The notes below the pieces were generated by a model. It was not told the origin of the DNA, did not search any database, and was given only the letters and a program-made list of their open reading frames with translations. DNA of 64,000 nucleotides from Straminergon stramineum (taxonomy: Eukaryota; Streptophyta; Bryopsida; Hypnales; Calliergonaceae). Shown in pieces: positions 36,567 through 47,542 of this stretch (the first letter of the stretch is position 1; every line of letters begins with the position of its first letter). Location of the stretch: the NCBI GenBank assembly GCA_963920665.1, contig OY987265.1:12281001-12345000 (forward strand), written 5' to 3'. The translations under genes and the position numbers were made by a program.

Positions 36567-38322
36567 CACTACAAGAAAATGGGCTTTTTTGTGACGGCGA
36601 GCATATGATTGCGGGTCCGGTTTGACTTCAAAATGACTGCGACTTTTGTAATTGTACCAATTTGGGTTTTGCAACAATGTTCGAGTCATTTTGTAGTCAT
36701 TAGTGCGACTGGAAGATGCAAACTTGACGAAGTGCTGGATGATTGTTCGCCTTTAAGTCCTTACCTTCGTCAAGTTTTTGGTGGGAGAAATCTGAAATCC
36801 AATGTGGAGGACTCAGTCATGAACAAGTACAATGATGTCATGCATTGTAACTTCTATTTACTACAACACAACTAGTAAATGACTCTAGGTCACTAGTTTA
36901 GGGATTCCGAGAACTTTAGCACTACTGACATGGAATTGACCATGCTGACGTGGACGATAGTTGTTGTTGCATGACTCTAGTGCAGATTTGTGTTGTCATG
37001 GAAGAATAGTGCAGTCAAGTACTAAACACAACCCCCCTATAACCAAGAGTGGTTTACATTTACTGGCAACTACATGGTAACTCCATTAGCACTCATACAT
37101 GGTGATTTTAGATGGATACAAGGAACTCATGCGCATGCTAGTGCCAACACATTCACGGTTTAGGAGTTCTCCCTGTTGTGGTATTACTACAATGAGTTCC
37201 ATAAGAAAACGTCGATTGATGATGTATGATTGGAATGAAGATGTTGGTTGCAACAACATTGCCCTGTCGAGAGAATGGAAAATGACAGTGGCTTCACATG
37301 ATTTGTGACAAAAAAGAAACTAGAGTTCAGGGTTGGATGCCATGACTATAGCATAATGATGATCTCCTTTTGCCTTCACTGCACAACTACAAGGCCTCTT
37401 CATTGTCATTAAAGAATGATTGGAAGTGATTACCGTTAGTGATCTACAAGTCATGGACCACCAAGCAATGACAAATTGGCATGTGGGGTGCATTGAATAC
37501 TTCATATGATTCACATTTGAATTACTATGGTCCCAACAAACATACACTAAAGTATTTAGATGGAGTCAACAATAGTTGTTGAGTCCCATTTCTCCTTTAC
37601 AAAGACGACAACATCGCAATTCCAGTGCCACTATAGAATGACTTCCTGTGACTACCAAATGACTATTCAAAAGTCTTACACTATTGCGCACCTACTCTAC
37701 TACTACTACTCCAGTGCCACTATAGAATGACTTCCTACGACTACCAAATGACTACTCATAAATCTTAGACTACTGTGCATCTATTCTACTACTACTTCGG
37801 TATCTTGTACATTGTGATTCATTATGTAATTTGTAAACATCTTGTGTAGTCATTATCACACTTTCCTTGCATGAAGTGAGAAGACCTAGGACAACTACAT
37901 ACTTCTTTATTTTAGGGAGGTGACGTGGATGTCCATGTCAATAGCGCTCAAACTGCAAAATGACTAAGTAATGACTTACACATGACTCTGACGTGGATGT
38001 CCACATCAACAACTCTCAGACTCCATCATGATTGCATAATTGGTTGATATGGACATTCACATTAGCAAAAAATCCTTTGAAAATGTGCAGTTGCCTAATC
38101 TTTCCTAAAAATTTACTTGTCCACCTCATCAGCCACGTAGACCCTCTCATCCATTCTTCATCCAAGGCTAAAATGGATGGTAATAATAGAATCGCAGTCA
38201 TTTCAAGAATGATTTTTCTGTTATGACTTCAGGGCCCTTAGTCATTCCGAAGTCAAATTTGTCTGGAATGACTTTTTTGCAATCATTCTTTGTAGTCATT
38301 TACACCCTCCTTTCTTGTAGTG
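36567..38322. mobile_element. CACTA (En/Spm-type) non-autonomous transposon, 1756 bp
   Basis: The left end CACTACAAGAAA (36567-36578) has a perfect reverse complement TTTCTTGTAGTG at 38311-38322. AAA flanks both sides (36564-36566, 38323-38325), giving the 3-bp duplication usual for CACTA elements. The interior is rich in short repeats of the type AATGACT and GACGTGGATGTCC, as expected of subterminal transposase-binding arrays. No transposase ORF is present. The nearly intact termini suggest fairly recent movement. Confidence 0.85.
37622..37796. repeat. Tandem duplication (~89 bp x 2) inside the CACTA element
   Basis: Two consecutive copies, 37622-37710 and 37711-~37796, both begin CCAGTGCCACTATAGAATGA and end in a CTACTACTAC run, with scattered substitutions. 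It lies within the CACTA element and is probably a product of its internal rearrangement. Confidence 0.75.
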
Positions 38323-38845
38323 AAAATAATTATCTCTCCATCCCAAAATGATCTTTTTGTTGGACAATTTTTTTGCCCCAAATGATTTTCATGTTGCACT
38401 TTGTGACATTGAGAATTAGTGAGATTTGGCTTTTAATTGCTATTTGGGACCAACAAAACAACTCCAAGTAGTAGTTTTCCCTCCATCTATGCAATAACTA
38501 ATCAAAGGATGTATGATATGATTGAAGGTGTCAATTAACACCATTTCTTCTTATTTTTTGCTTCTCTTTGATTGTTGATTGATTGAAGGAGATGAAACTC
38601 TTGGAGGTGGAATAAAGGTCTACACATGGTCTTAGGCTCATGCTAATTGCCTACAAAATGATGACCTCACACTCAACAACTAAGTGCCACTGCTATTTCA
38701 TATATAGAAGTTCACTTTTGGAGTCTAGGAGTTTTATAATAATGGATAACCTTGACTTTGTCATCTTAAAGTCATTGATAATTGTAGAAATATTTTAGAT
38801 GACTTGATTAATAGTAGAATCATATAAGAACTTAGGGTTATGCAA

Positions 38846-39656
38846 TGCCTCTTTTAATTTTTATTAGTGTACCCTATATTGTTACCACAACCAAAATAAA
38901 AGCAAAAGTGATTTTCTAATTTTCTAATTCATAAAAACATCAAACTTCAATATCTTTTCTTCTGCGAGTCGGAACACCACAAAAGAAAGTCCGTGCACCC
39001 TTCTTCCTAAAAAGCTTTTAGATGGTACCAAGAATGTGACTGGGGGACATACGGTCCATGAGATCTCACCATTACAAAAAAACAACCTAATTTAAGGTAT
39101 AAATTTAAATTGGAATGACAATTAGAATTTAATTAGAATGACAACAATACATGGCTAATTCTACTTGGTCTTTCTAGAATATGAAGATAGCATGGTTGCA
39201 TGCAAAAAGAAGGAATCAAAAACAAATTTGTACCACCTAAGTTACTCATTAACACCACCTTAGATATTGTATTTGGTCAAATGAAAGGTGGTTCTTGATT
39301 ATCAAAAAATGAATAAACATTGGAATATGAATATTATATTATAAATATCATATAAAAAATTATAATATGAAAACACTAAGAAGTTTTAAAGTGTTGAAAA
39401 CAGATGTATCTAAAATCAATCATAAGCCTTTTTTAGTGTGTCTTGTGTTGTGGCCATAGCTAAAATAAAAGTAATAGTAATTTTCTAATTCATACAAAAC
39501 TTTGAAATTCAATAACTTTCATAGTATAGGTCCAAATGCCATAAAACAAAGACCGTACATACCTCCTTGCAGAGGGATTTCCAGCACTAGTAAGAAAGGG
39601 ACTAGGAGATGTACAATCCGAGAGATCTCACCATAGCAAATGAACAAACAACCTCA
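38846..39656. repeat. Diverged direct repeat pair (~240 bp each)
   Basis: The segments 38846-39095 and 39425-39656 are related over their length: both contain AAAATAAAAG followed by TTTTCTAATTCATA, then a GC-richer part, then GAGATCTCACCAT and AACAACCT. Identity is moderate with indels. They may be two copies of an old element or a transposon terminal repeat. No coding content. Confidence 0.5.
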
Positions 39657-39657
39657 A

Positions 39658-40428
39658 TTAACCCTTAAAGGCTATTGACAATGTTTCACCAAAAACGTTC
39701 TAAAATTGTCATTTCTAGTATAAGTACCAAATTTTGGAAAGAAATTTTTTGGAACCATAAGATCTTGTAGTACGTTGGTTTGAGAAGATGTAGAAAAAAT
39801 TTCAGAAATTTTCGCCTTGTGGATTGCAAGATATTAGTGTTTGAATTGTCAAATATCCATTTTTTGGCCCTTCAAAGAACAGGTAGCTGCATTTCAAAAG
39901 GTTGCATTCATGTGAAAGAATTTTTAAAAAGGTGGTGCTTCTTTGGATTCATTCTTCAAGGCAAGTTGGCTACATGCTTGGAAAATTTCAGATCATTTGG
40001 AATTGTACATGTAGGAAAAAAATAGTAAGTAGAAAGTAGTAGAGAAATCAATGATTCAAATTGATACTAAATTGTTAAGAATATAGTTACGGAATTAAAA
40101 AAAAAATTCCAAACTCAATTGTTATAATGTTGTAATAAACAATCTACATCCTATGAATAGGAATCGGTGACCACATGGTCCCGACCCTCGACCGTGGCCC
40201 GTAACTTCGGCGCCCACGGGCATCGAGGGCGGTTTCTCCACCACCCGAGTCCGGAGGCTTCTCCTCCGATTTCAACCGAACAATCAAATGGAGTTTTGGA
40301 CTATTATCGGCAAAATCTTCGTGACAGAAAAAAAGAGCAGGGTTAGTAATTTCATACGCCACACGAGCAGGAAATTCTACGGCAGCTGAGATGGAAATCT
40401 TCACGGCCGTATGAAGTTTGTCTAATTT
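39658..40428. other. Intergenic DNA with one TTAA-type end
   Basis: TTAACCCTTAAAGG at 39658-39671 resembles the ends of the TTAA elements elsewhere in the window, but no matching right end was found, so it is at most a truncated copy. The stretch 40150-40400 is distinctly GC-rich; a minus-strand frame there lacks an ATG start and recognisable motif. It may be promoter sequence of the hydrolase gene or a captured fragment. Confidence 0.35.
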
Positions 40429-40446
40429 CCTAACCCTAACCCTAAT
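40429..40446. promoter_or_regulatory. Telomere-like (CCCTAA) motif in hydrolase promoter
   Basis: Two consecutive CCCTAA units (within CCTAACCCTAACCCTAAT) lie 115 bases upstream of the hydrolase start codon. Short telomere-repeat boxes are known promoter elements of many plant housekeeping genes. The unit here is the six-base type, not the seven-base CCCTAAA of most plant telomeres. Confidence 0.5.
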
Positions 40447-40560
40447 CGCTAATCGAAGGACGACGAGATTGTGCGAGGTCGTGGGAATTGAAGGCGATCT
40501 GGTACCGAAAAGAAGGCATCGGCAGCTGTGGAGGTGGGAGTTCATGGTGGATGAGAAGCC

Positions 40561-43500
40561 ATGGCTGCCAGGCGAGTGTTGCGATGGTCACGAGCTCGTG
40601 AGTGGCTTCGCTCTTCGTACGGGGATTGTGCGTGGGGAGAATCTTCGCAGCGATGGTATTTGAAAAGATTAAACCATTCGAGGTAAGATCATCACATCAC
40701 TTTTTGGAAACCTCTCTTAAACCCTAATTTTTAGATTATGGTTGATGTCTGGAAATTGTGAGAATTTTCTGTGAATTCATTGAAGATTTAGAGCTTCAGC
40801 GTATTAGAGAGTTTTGAAGAGTCTTGAGTCAGCTTTGAGTTGATGTTGTTTTAGCCTGTTCACTGCAATTCCACTTGGAGTTTATTGCAGCTTTTTTTCA
40901 ATTGATGATGGTTTTTTACATGATCTATGTGGTGAATGTTCACAGGGGTGCTTTTGGAATTGCATTTGATATAGACGGTGTCCTTATTCGAGGCAGTGAA
41001 ATTATAGGGAGGGCACCCGATGCTCTGCAGCGGCTTTATAAAGATGTTGAGAATGGTAACTATATCAACGTTGTTTCCTTTTGTAGGCAGTATCTTGAGA
41101 TGGTAGTCATCCATTGATTGTTTCCGGCGGTGATATTTTGCAGGGGAGCTCCTTGTGCCGTATGTATTCCTCACCAATGGTATGCTTCTCGCCTTTTACA
41201 AATGTTCAATCAGTAGCCTTCTTTACCTGCCGGTTTCAAGTACTCCCAGAAAATGCTCAAACTGATAGAGAAACCTGATCCCTCTCGTCAGGAAGGCTGA
41301 ATTGGTAGATAGCACTTCCTGTTAATCAATATGGATTTTAAAAAGAGTGCCTGATGGTCGTACTTATCACAGGTGGGGGAACAACTGAAGCCACCAGAGC
41401 ATTATTGCTAACTCGTCAACTTTCAGTCCCTGTGAAACCCATTCAGGTATTTTTCTTTATGTTGTTTCTTGCTTTCCTTTCGCTTTTCTGATAATTATCT
41501 TTAAGTGGACTTATATTGCACTTAATTTTCCTGCATTTCTTGTTCCATGTTGTTACCTGTTTCCTCAAGATTCATCCCCAGCAACACTCGTTTTGGAAAG
41601 TGATTAGTCATGGGATGTTTCGCAGGTTCTCTTAGGTCATACACCATTCAAATCCCTTGCAAAGCGGTGTGTTTCCAACTCATTGGCTTCTATGTCATTG
41701 TTTCAATTTCTGTTCAGCGCGCCTACTTTGCTGCTGCATTTAATTGAGTTAATTGTTTTATTCATGTACATCAGGGAATCCACTTAGCTAATGCTACGGT
41801 TAGCCAAAGTTTAATATTTACAGACAGATAATGTTGTCTAAAATGCAGGTATAGATCAAAAAGGGTGTTGGCTGTTGGCAAAGGTGATCCAGCTGCGGCT
41901 TTGACCAGCTATGGATTTCCGTAAGCTGCAATCTCATGATGAAAATTTTATTCTGAAGTGAGAGTCCTACTAGACGGATTTGTGTGTGTGACATCAATTG
42001 GCCATTGTCAGTTAAAGTTCCGCAAAATGATCAGCACTGCAGTGGGATCCACTAAAATATTCTTTGCCATGACCCTAGTATATGCAGCGTTCCACGAATA
42101 GTACAAATCAGTGCCGTTCTTTGGAAATCTTTTGATGGAGAGGCTGAGGACATTCGTAACCAGCGGTCGTTTTAGTTGAATTCTTGAATGGATTCTCTGT
42201 TTGAAGTCAAAGCTTGATGCGAATGATGTGGCCATGTCAGAATTGTGGTAAAGATGGACAGTTATTTCAAGGAATTTCAGTACATTGATCCATTGCAAGC
42301 TTACAAGCCTTGGGTGAAAACCGAGACCATTCCGAACAATAGCCTTGGGCCTGTAAATGAGAGGCAGATCGCAGCTGTGTTTGTGTGCAGCGACCCGGTT
42401 GATTGGGGTCGGGATCTTCAGGTCCGTGAATGTTTTCACAATTCAGTCATGCGTTAGTTCGATGTCATGCAGTTATTTTGAGTTTCAATACTCTTATTGA
42501 ACTTTTCAGTGGCGGTGATACATTGCTGACTAAGAGAAGCTTTGAATACCTCATGAAATCCATAGGTGGCGCTTTCGTGGCTCCTGTTTTTGATGCTTAG
42601 GATATTGCGATAACAAGGTTCAAGCCACCTATTTGGGGTGGATTGGACACTGTTATCTCACATCCATCATAAGGTGTCATAAATTCAATGGATTAAGCTT
42701 ATTTCAACTCTAGTTGCACAATTTGCTGGTTCAAATTTGAAACTTGCAATGCTTCGACAAACCCTGAAGGTCCTGTAGTGTCTGAGAATTTGTATGGATT
42801 TGGTTATCGGGTGAGATAGCGGTGCTTGTACTTCCGTGATTCATTGAGCACAGCATTTCACGAGCGATATGCCCAGTCCGTCGCACTTTGTGAGCTGCAC
42901 TGTCGAGAGTAAACCGTAGTAGGTCTCGTTCGGTGGATAAACCTGTTTTTCAGATAAATTTGGGAGAGTGCTGGAACCAGCTCTTAGATTTCACTCTCTG
43001 CTGTTGACGATGTATGTGTGCTGTTTTTGCAGGTATTGTGTGATGTGCTCCGTGCTGGTGGATATCCTGGCCACACTGATGCCGAAGCTCCCCAACCACC
43101 GATTTTTTTTGCGGCTGATGACTTTGAGTACTCGACAAAATTCCCAGTTCCCAGGTTTGGCATGGGTGCCTTTCGAATCGCTCTTGAGAATCTGTACGTG
43201 AAACTAACGAAACGTCCGCTTGTATACACTTCTTATGGAAAGCCGAAACCCATTGCCTACCACCTGGCAGGGAAAACCCTGAACAGCATTGCAACGATGA
43301 TGTCTTCTGGGGACGTGAGCCCAGGGAACCAGGGGATGTGGGTCGCTAGGGAAGAAGACTCTGCACTGAAGACCTTATATATGATAGGCGACAATCCCGA
43401 ATCGGATATAGCTGGAGCAATCGGTGCTGGGCGGCCATGGTTCTCCATCCTTGTGCGAAGTGGTAATTTTCGAGGAACTGCGAATCATGACAAATACCCT

Positions 43501-43575
43501 GCCGACAAAGTGGTCAACGATGTGTACGAAGCTGTAGATTTTATCCTCAAGAAAGAAGGGGTCAGTACTGAATAG
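40561..43575 (+). CDS. HAD-superfamily hydrolase, CECR5/HDHD5 family (8 exons, 392 aa)
   Basis: Exons: 40561-40682, 40946-41055, 41144-41179, 41373-41446, 41626-41666, 41849-41920, 42241-42421, 43033-43575; all joins keep frame. The N-terminus (MAARRVLRWSRAREWLRSS) is rich in Arg/Ser and free of acidic residues until Glu14, fitting a mitochondrial presequence. HAD motifs: I, FDIDGV with nucleophile Asp49 and Asp51; II, FLTNG with Thr88; III, Lys282 in YGKPKP; IV, MIGDNPESDIAGA with Asp332 and Asp337. Layout and length match the class IIA CECR5/HDHD5 group, mitochondrial phosphatase-like proteins of uncertain substrate. The final exon carries nearly half the protein. The start is the ATG giving an open frame into exon 2 with a targeting peptide. 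Confidence 0.9.
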
Positions 43576-46285
43576 GCTCCACCTGGCTTCCTCTTGGATA
43601 AACTCCTCACTCTGCGAAAGTGTCAAATTTTACATCTGCGTTTATGTGGGTCACAGATTGCAATGGAAGTAAACTTAGAATTCCTCAGTTCCTCTTTCAC
43701 TGTCTTCACATTGACAGGGACCAGACAGATTGAATGCCAACATGTTCTCGTGGTGCAGAGCACTCTTCCGCAGGTAATAGCAGCGATACCACTGCCATTA
43801 GAAGAAATCTTTGTAGATTTGGTCCTTTGTTCCATTCAGTTACCGAGTAGTTCACCATGCGTGTGTCAAATAGTTTACACCATCAAGATTCAGAGTTTGC
43901 GCCAGTAAGGCATTCTTTTTGTTTTCTGTCATTATGTAAACCCAGAGTTCTCTAGGGTTTGTGCAATAGTGAATTCTAGCAAATAAGTGTCCCAGGGTCA
44001 AATAACTACGGAATTTCTTGTAATATGGGTGTCAGAGTGCGAGACTTGCGCTCCAAGAAAGGAAGCGATTTGGGCAAGGCGATTTCGAGTTTCTACAAGA
44101 ACCTTGTACTTTCAGACGAGATTTAGGGACTCGGAATTGACACAGTACTGGAGTACGAAAAAAATAAAGTCCCGTGACCGAAATCGTGACCTGTGACACC
44201 CTAGTGAGCTTGAGGTGTAGTAGGCAATCAAAAGATGAGCGTGCAGTTGCCTTTGTGATCATTTGTGTTGACAAGGAAACAGCAGAAATTTGGAGCATAC
44301 AGAAGGTCGATAAGGTGGAGCCGCAAGCTAACCTAATTCAAAAAGTGAGCGAAGCAAGCCCTTCAGCTAGTCCGTTCAAAGTCAGCTTTGAAAAAGGGTT
44401 GCACTCACCTGGGTATCAACAGGGTATCGATCATGGTGTTTTGAAAGGCTCGACAGATGGACGGAGGAGATTGCATTGGGACCACGCGGGGCAACGTCGG
44501 AAGTCCGTCACCAGTCACTGATAACGCTCAGTCTCGACAGGAAGGGAAGTAAGTTACGTAGTAACTCATCATTTTTGGACTTACTAGTAACTCACTCCAT
44601 GGCGATGCGCGGCCTCCCACCGCCCGATGTAGCCCCCTTTCGTGCGCCGCCGGTCGGGAACGGGGTTCGTCTCCCGGGGGCCGCCCGCAATGGATGTCGT
44701 CGGACCTCGTCGCCGGATTTGTCGTTGGATGACTGAGATGAACGTCGGATGGATGAACATCGTTTGGATGAATTCTGCGCCGGGCTCGTCGAGTTCCCTG
44801 GTGTGGTGTGTCTACACGAACGCTCAAGAGGCTTCTGTCATTGTTGAGGTAGCAAGCACAAGCAGAGTCCAGCAGGAACGCCGGGAGCACGTCGGGGGCC
44901 TTGAATGTTTTGAGCAATCGGTGTGAACGAGCGTGTGAGAAAGTGAGTTTAGATGTGTGTGTGTGTTTCTACGGCGTTTCATTGAGTGGTGTGATATCGG
45001 AGATTGATGCGGCTTGAAGTTGTTTGCTGCGGGTTTTTTAGGAGGGATTGTGATGAATTTCCGCCGGTTTGAGGACGAGGGGGTTTGGAGTGTGGTGAAG
45101 TGTGTAAAGTTGTGGAGAAGGGATTCTTTAAGGGGAGAATGAGGCCGTGGGGATGATGTTGATGGTCTTTGTGTTGTTTTGCGATTTTTGTGTGCAGGGT
45201 TGCGACGTCGTTCTCTTGATGCTGCGACTGTGCGGAAGCTCCTTGTTGCGGCGTCGTAGTGGAAGTGATCGTCGATAGCAATGAGGTTTGTTGCATGCTA
45301 ATCTGTGTGCCGTTTGTGGTGGTTCTGTGCATGTCCGCTGCTTCTCTTTAATCGATCGTTAGGAGTAGGATGCAGCTGCCTTCTTGGCCAGAGGCGCTCA
45401 AATCGTTTCGGGTTGGCGTAACTGATTAGTGCTAGCGTTGTCTCAAAGATTTGAGCGACAAAGAGAAATTTATGCGATTCTGACTCGGAGAGATCTGAAC
45501 TTCGGGGAGGGAAACAGGTTACTTAATACTCTCGCGGTTGGTGTCTCCTTTCATTTTCTATGAGTGGGGAAAGAAAGTCGAACGGGCGTGGACTCTGCAG
45601 TCGTTGTTTGTGAGGATTACGTTTTAGTACTATTTCGTGTCACGAAGAGTTATTGAACGTGGTGCTGTAGAAAGTGGTTTTCGTTTCTTACCGATACTTT
45701 ATCGCAGCCGGAGAGAAGCGACATTGAGAGACTGAGTGAGCGTACAGAATGCTGCTTTTCATTGTTTTTGAAGTATCCACTGGTGGCTCTGGCCGGCAAC
45801 TGAAACGCAGGGCAGAGAGAATTTGTTGTTTCCGAAGTTGAAAACTCCAGAGTCTTTCGAACAGTTTAGAGCCGAAGATCGCTTAGTTATTGTTGCATCT
45901 AGGTGCCTGTTCTCTATAACCATCGGTGAAAGCGCGCTACTCTTGTTGTTCTCTTTGCTGTGGGAACTTTGCGATTTCGTCTGTTCTGTGGTCTGTAGAT
46001 TAAGTTTTTGTGAGGGGGCCTGGCTCTACTGCCCTAGGATTTTGCAGAAGGTCGACTTTTTAGAAACCGTGGGATCGCGTGTCCTTCAAGTAGTGTCACT
46101 TTGCGAAGCTGCATGCCCGTGTAGTATTTTGAGTGCTCAGAAGATTCTCCTCGTCGTGCAGACACGTTTTCCCGGAACATGCGGGGCAGTTTTCGAAGAG
46201 GACCGGTGAGAAAGAGTCGGTCGGGAACGAGAAGCGTCCCGGAGAATGCGTTAAGCTTGGGGATCATAGGAGAGTTTTGTTGAAA
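43576..46285. other. Interval between hydrolase and DUF1639 genes
   Basis: The first few hundred bases are the likely 3' UTR of the hydrolase gene. A GC-rich stretch at about 44590-44930 has open frames on both strands but none begins with ATG and carries a known motif. From about 44950 the sequence has the look of promoter and a long 5' leader of the DUF1639 gene. In its frame the region upstream of 46286 is open to 46133 but without an ATG. Confidence 0.4.
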
Positions 46286-47542
46286 ATGCCAGGAAGTAGG
46301 CTGAAAACAGCCAGTTCTTCCCACCAAGCGCATCAAGTTAAGGAGCTGAATAACGGTGATAACAAACACCTGGAGACGGTTGAGAATGCTGGTGTAAAGG
46401 AGGAAGAGGAAGGCTCGGATGAGGGCCTGAAACGACCCCACCCGGATGGAGTTAATCTGCAGTGGGGTCAGAAGAAACGGACTCGCAACAATAAAGCAGA
46501 CGTCAAAGCTAGTGTGGAGGAGTCGTCAGGAATTAAGAATCCGATCATAAGACCAGATAGACGTGTTGTGAGAGCAGAGAAAGTAGCTCCTGCACAGGGC
46601 AAAGCATCAGTGGTTGCCCCGTCCTCGCATTCGCCACACAAGTCGACTAACGGAAGCAGAAGGTAAAGTTATTGTTGTGTTGCATCTTCAGCGCTGTCGC
46701 TCAGTGAGTGTTTATATCTTCTATGGTGATTTGTGGAGTCAATGAGACTGATCCCTGAAGTTTTGTCCTCATCAGAGATATCAGAGAGGCAGAGGGGAAT
46801 GGGACGACAGCCACGGCCAGGAATGTTGATGCAAACGGTGCCCTCGACAGTGAAGCCAACGCGGCTAGGAAAACAGACTTGAGCTTACAACCAAACAGAC
46901 TTGAACATCCTGAGAAGATCTCGGGCAGTCATGCAAACACGGGGGCCCTCCCTACAGCCAGTGCAAGACCTGATGCGAATGGTCACCTGGAAAAGTCGAC
47001 TCCTTCGGGGAAAGTAAGCATGGAACTCTTCCAGTGGCCGAAGTTTATTATATCTTTGTCTCGGAAGGAAAAGGAGGATGATTTTTTTGCGATAAAGGGG
47101 TGCAAGCTCCCAATTAGACCAAAGAAGAGGTTGAAGCATGTGGAGAAGACTCTTCATGTAAGTGCCAATCTGTTTTTATTTTGTCGCATTTTGTGAATGT
47201 GTCTTTGCGAACCTGTTTCCAGTTTTGTCTGATATTTGTCGTTTTGAGATTGGGTTGTTCCTAACGTGCTTTTGTACATGCAACAGTTCATCAGTCCTGG
47301 GAGCTGGTTATGTGACGTAACGAGGGAGCGCTACGAAGTAAGGGAAAAGAAATCTATCAAGAAGGTAAGTTTGAATCCTCATGTTTTACCTAGGTCTCAA
47401 TTTTCTGAACACGGGTAAGTATTGTTCAGATTGTCACCGTGACACCGGCTCTAAACAGTCTCTAATCGCTTAGTACGTTTAAATCTTGCAGAAGCCAAGG
47501 GGTTTGAAGGCAATGGGCAGTGCAGACAGCGACTCTGACTAG
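46286..47542 (+). CDS. DUF1639 family protein (4 exons, 295 aa)
   Basis: Exons 46286-46662, 46776-47157, 47287-47364 and 47492-47542 join in frame. The first ~200 residues are Glu/Lys/Asn/Ser-rich, probably disordered, with basic clusters (GQKKRTRNNK) that could direct nuclear entry. The C-terminal ~85 residues form the conserved plant DUF1639 domain: WPKFIISLSRKEKEDDFF, KLPIRPKKRLKHVEKTL, PGSWLCDVTRERYEVREK, and the KKPRGLKAMGSADSDSD end. Function of the family is unknown. The chosen ATG is the only one in frame before the domain; upstream codons in the same frame contain none. The transcript likely has a long leader because gene-like composition starts over 1 kb upstream. Confidence 0.9.

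Noticed and set aside
38330..38520. Stowaway-like start (CTCTCCATCCCAAAATGAT) after the CACTA element
   Set aside because: A TA duplication and a convincing right-hand inverted end could not be found.
44528..44917. 129-codon minus-strand frame in a GC-rich patch
   Set aside because: No ATG start and Arg/His/Pro-rich composition typical of GC-rich non-coding sequence.
45823..46209. 128-codon plus-strand frame before the DUF1639 gene
   Set aside because: It starts with TTG, has no motif, and lies where the 5' leader of the DUF1639 gene is expected.
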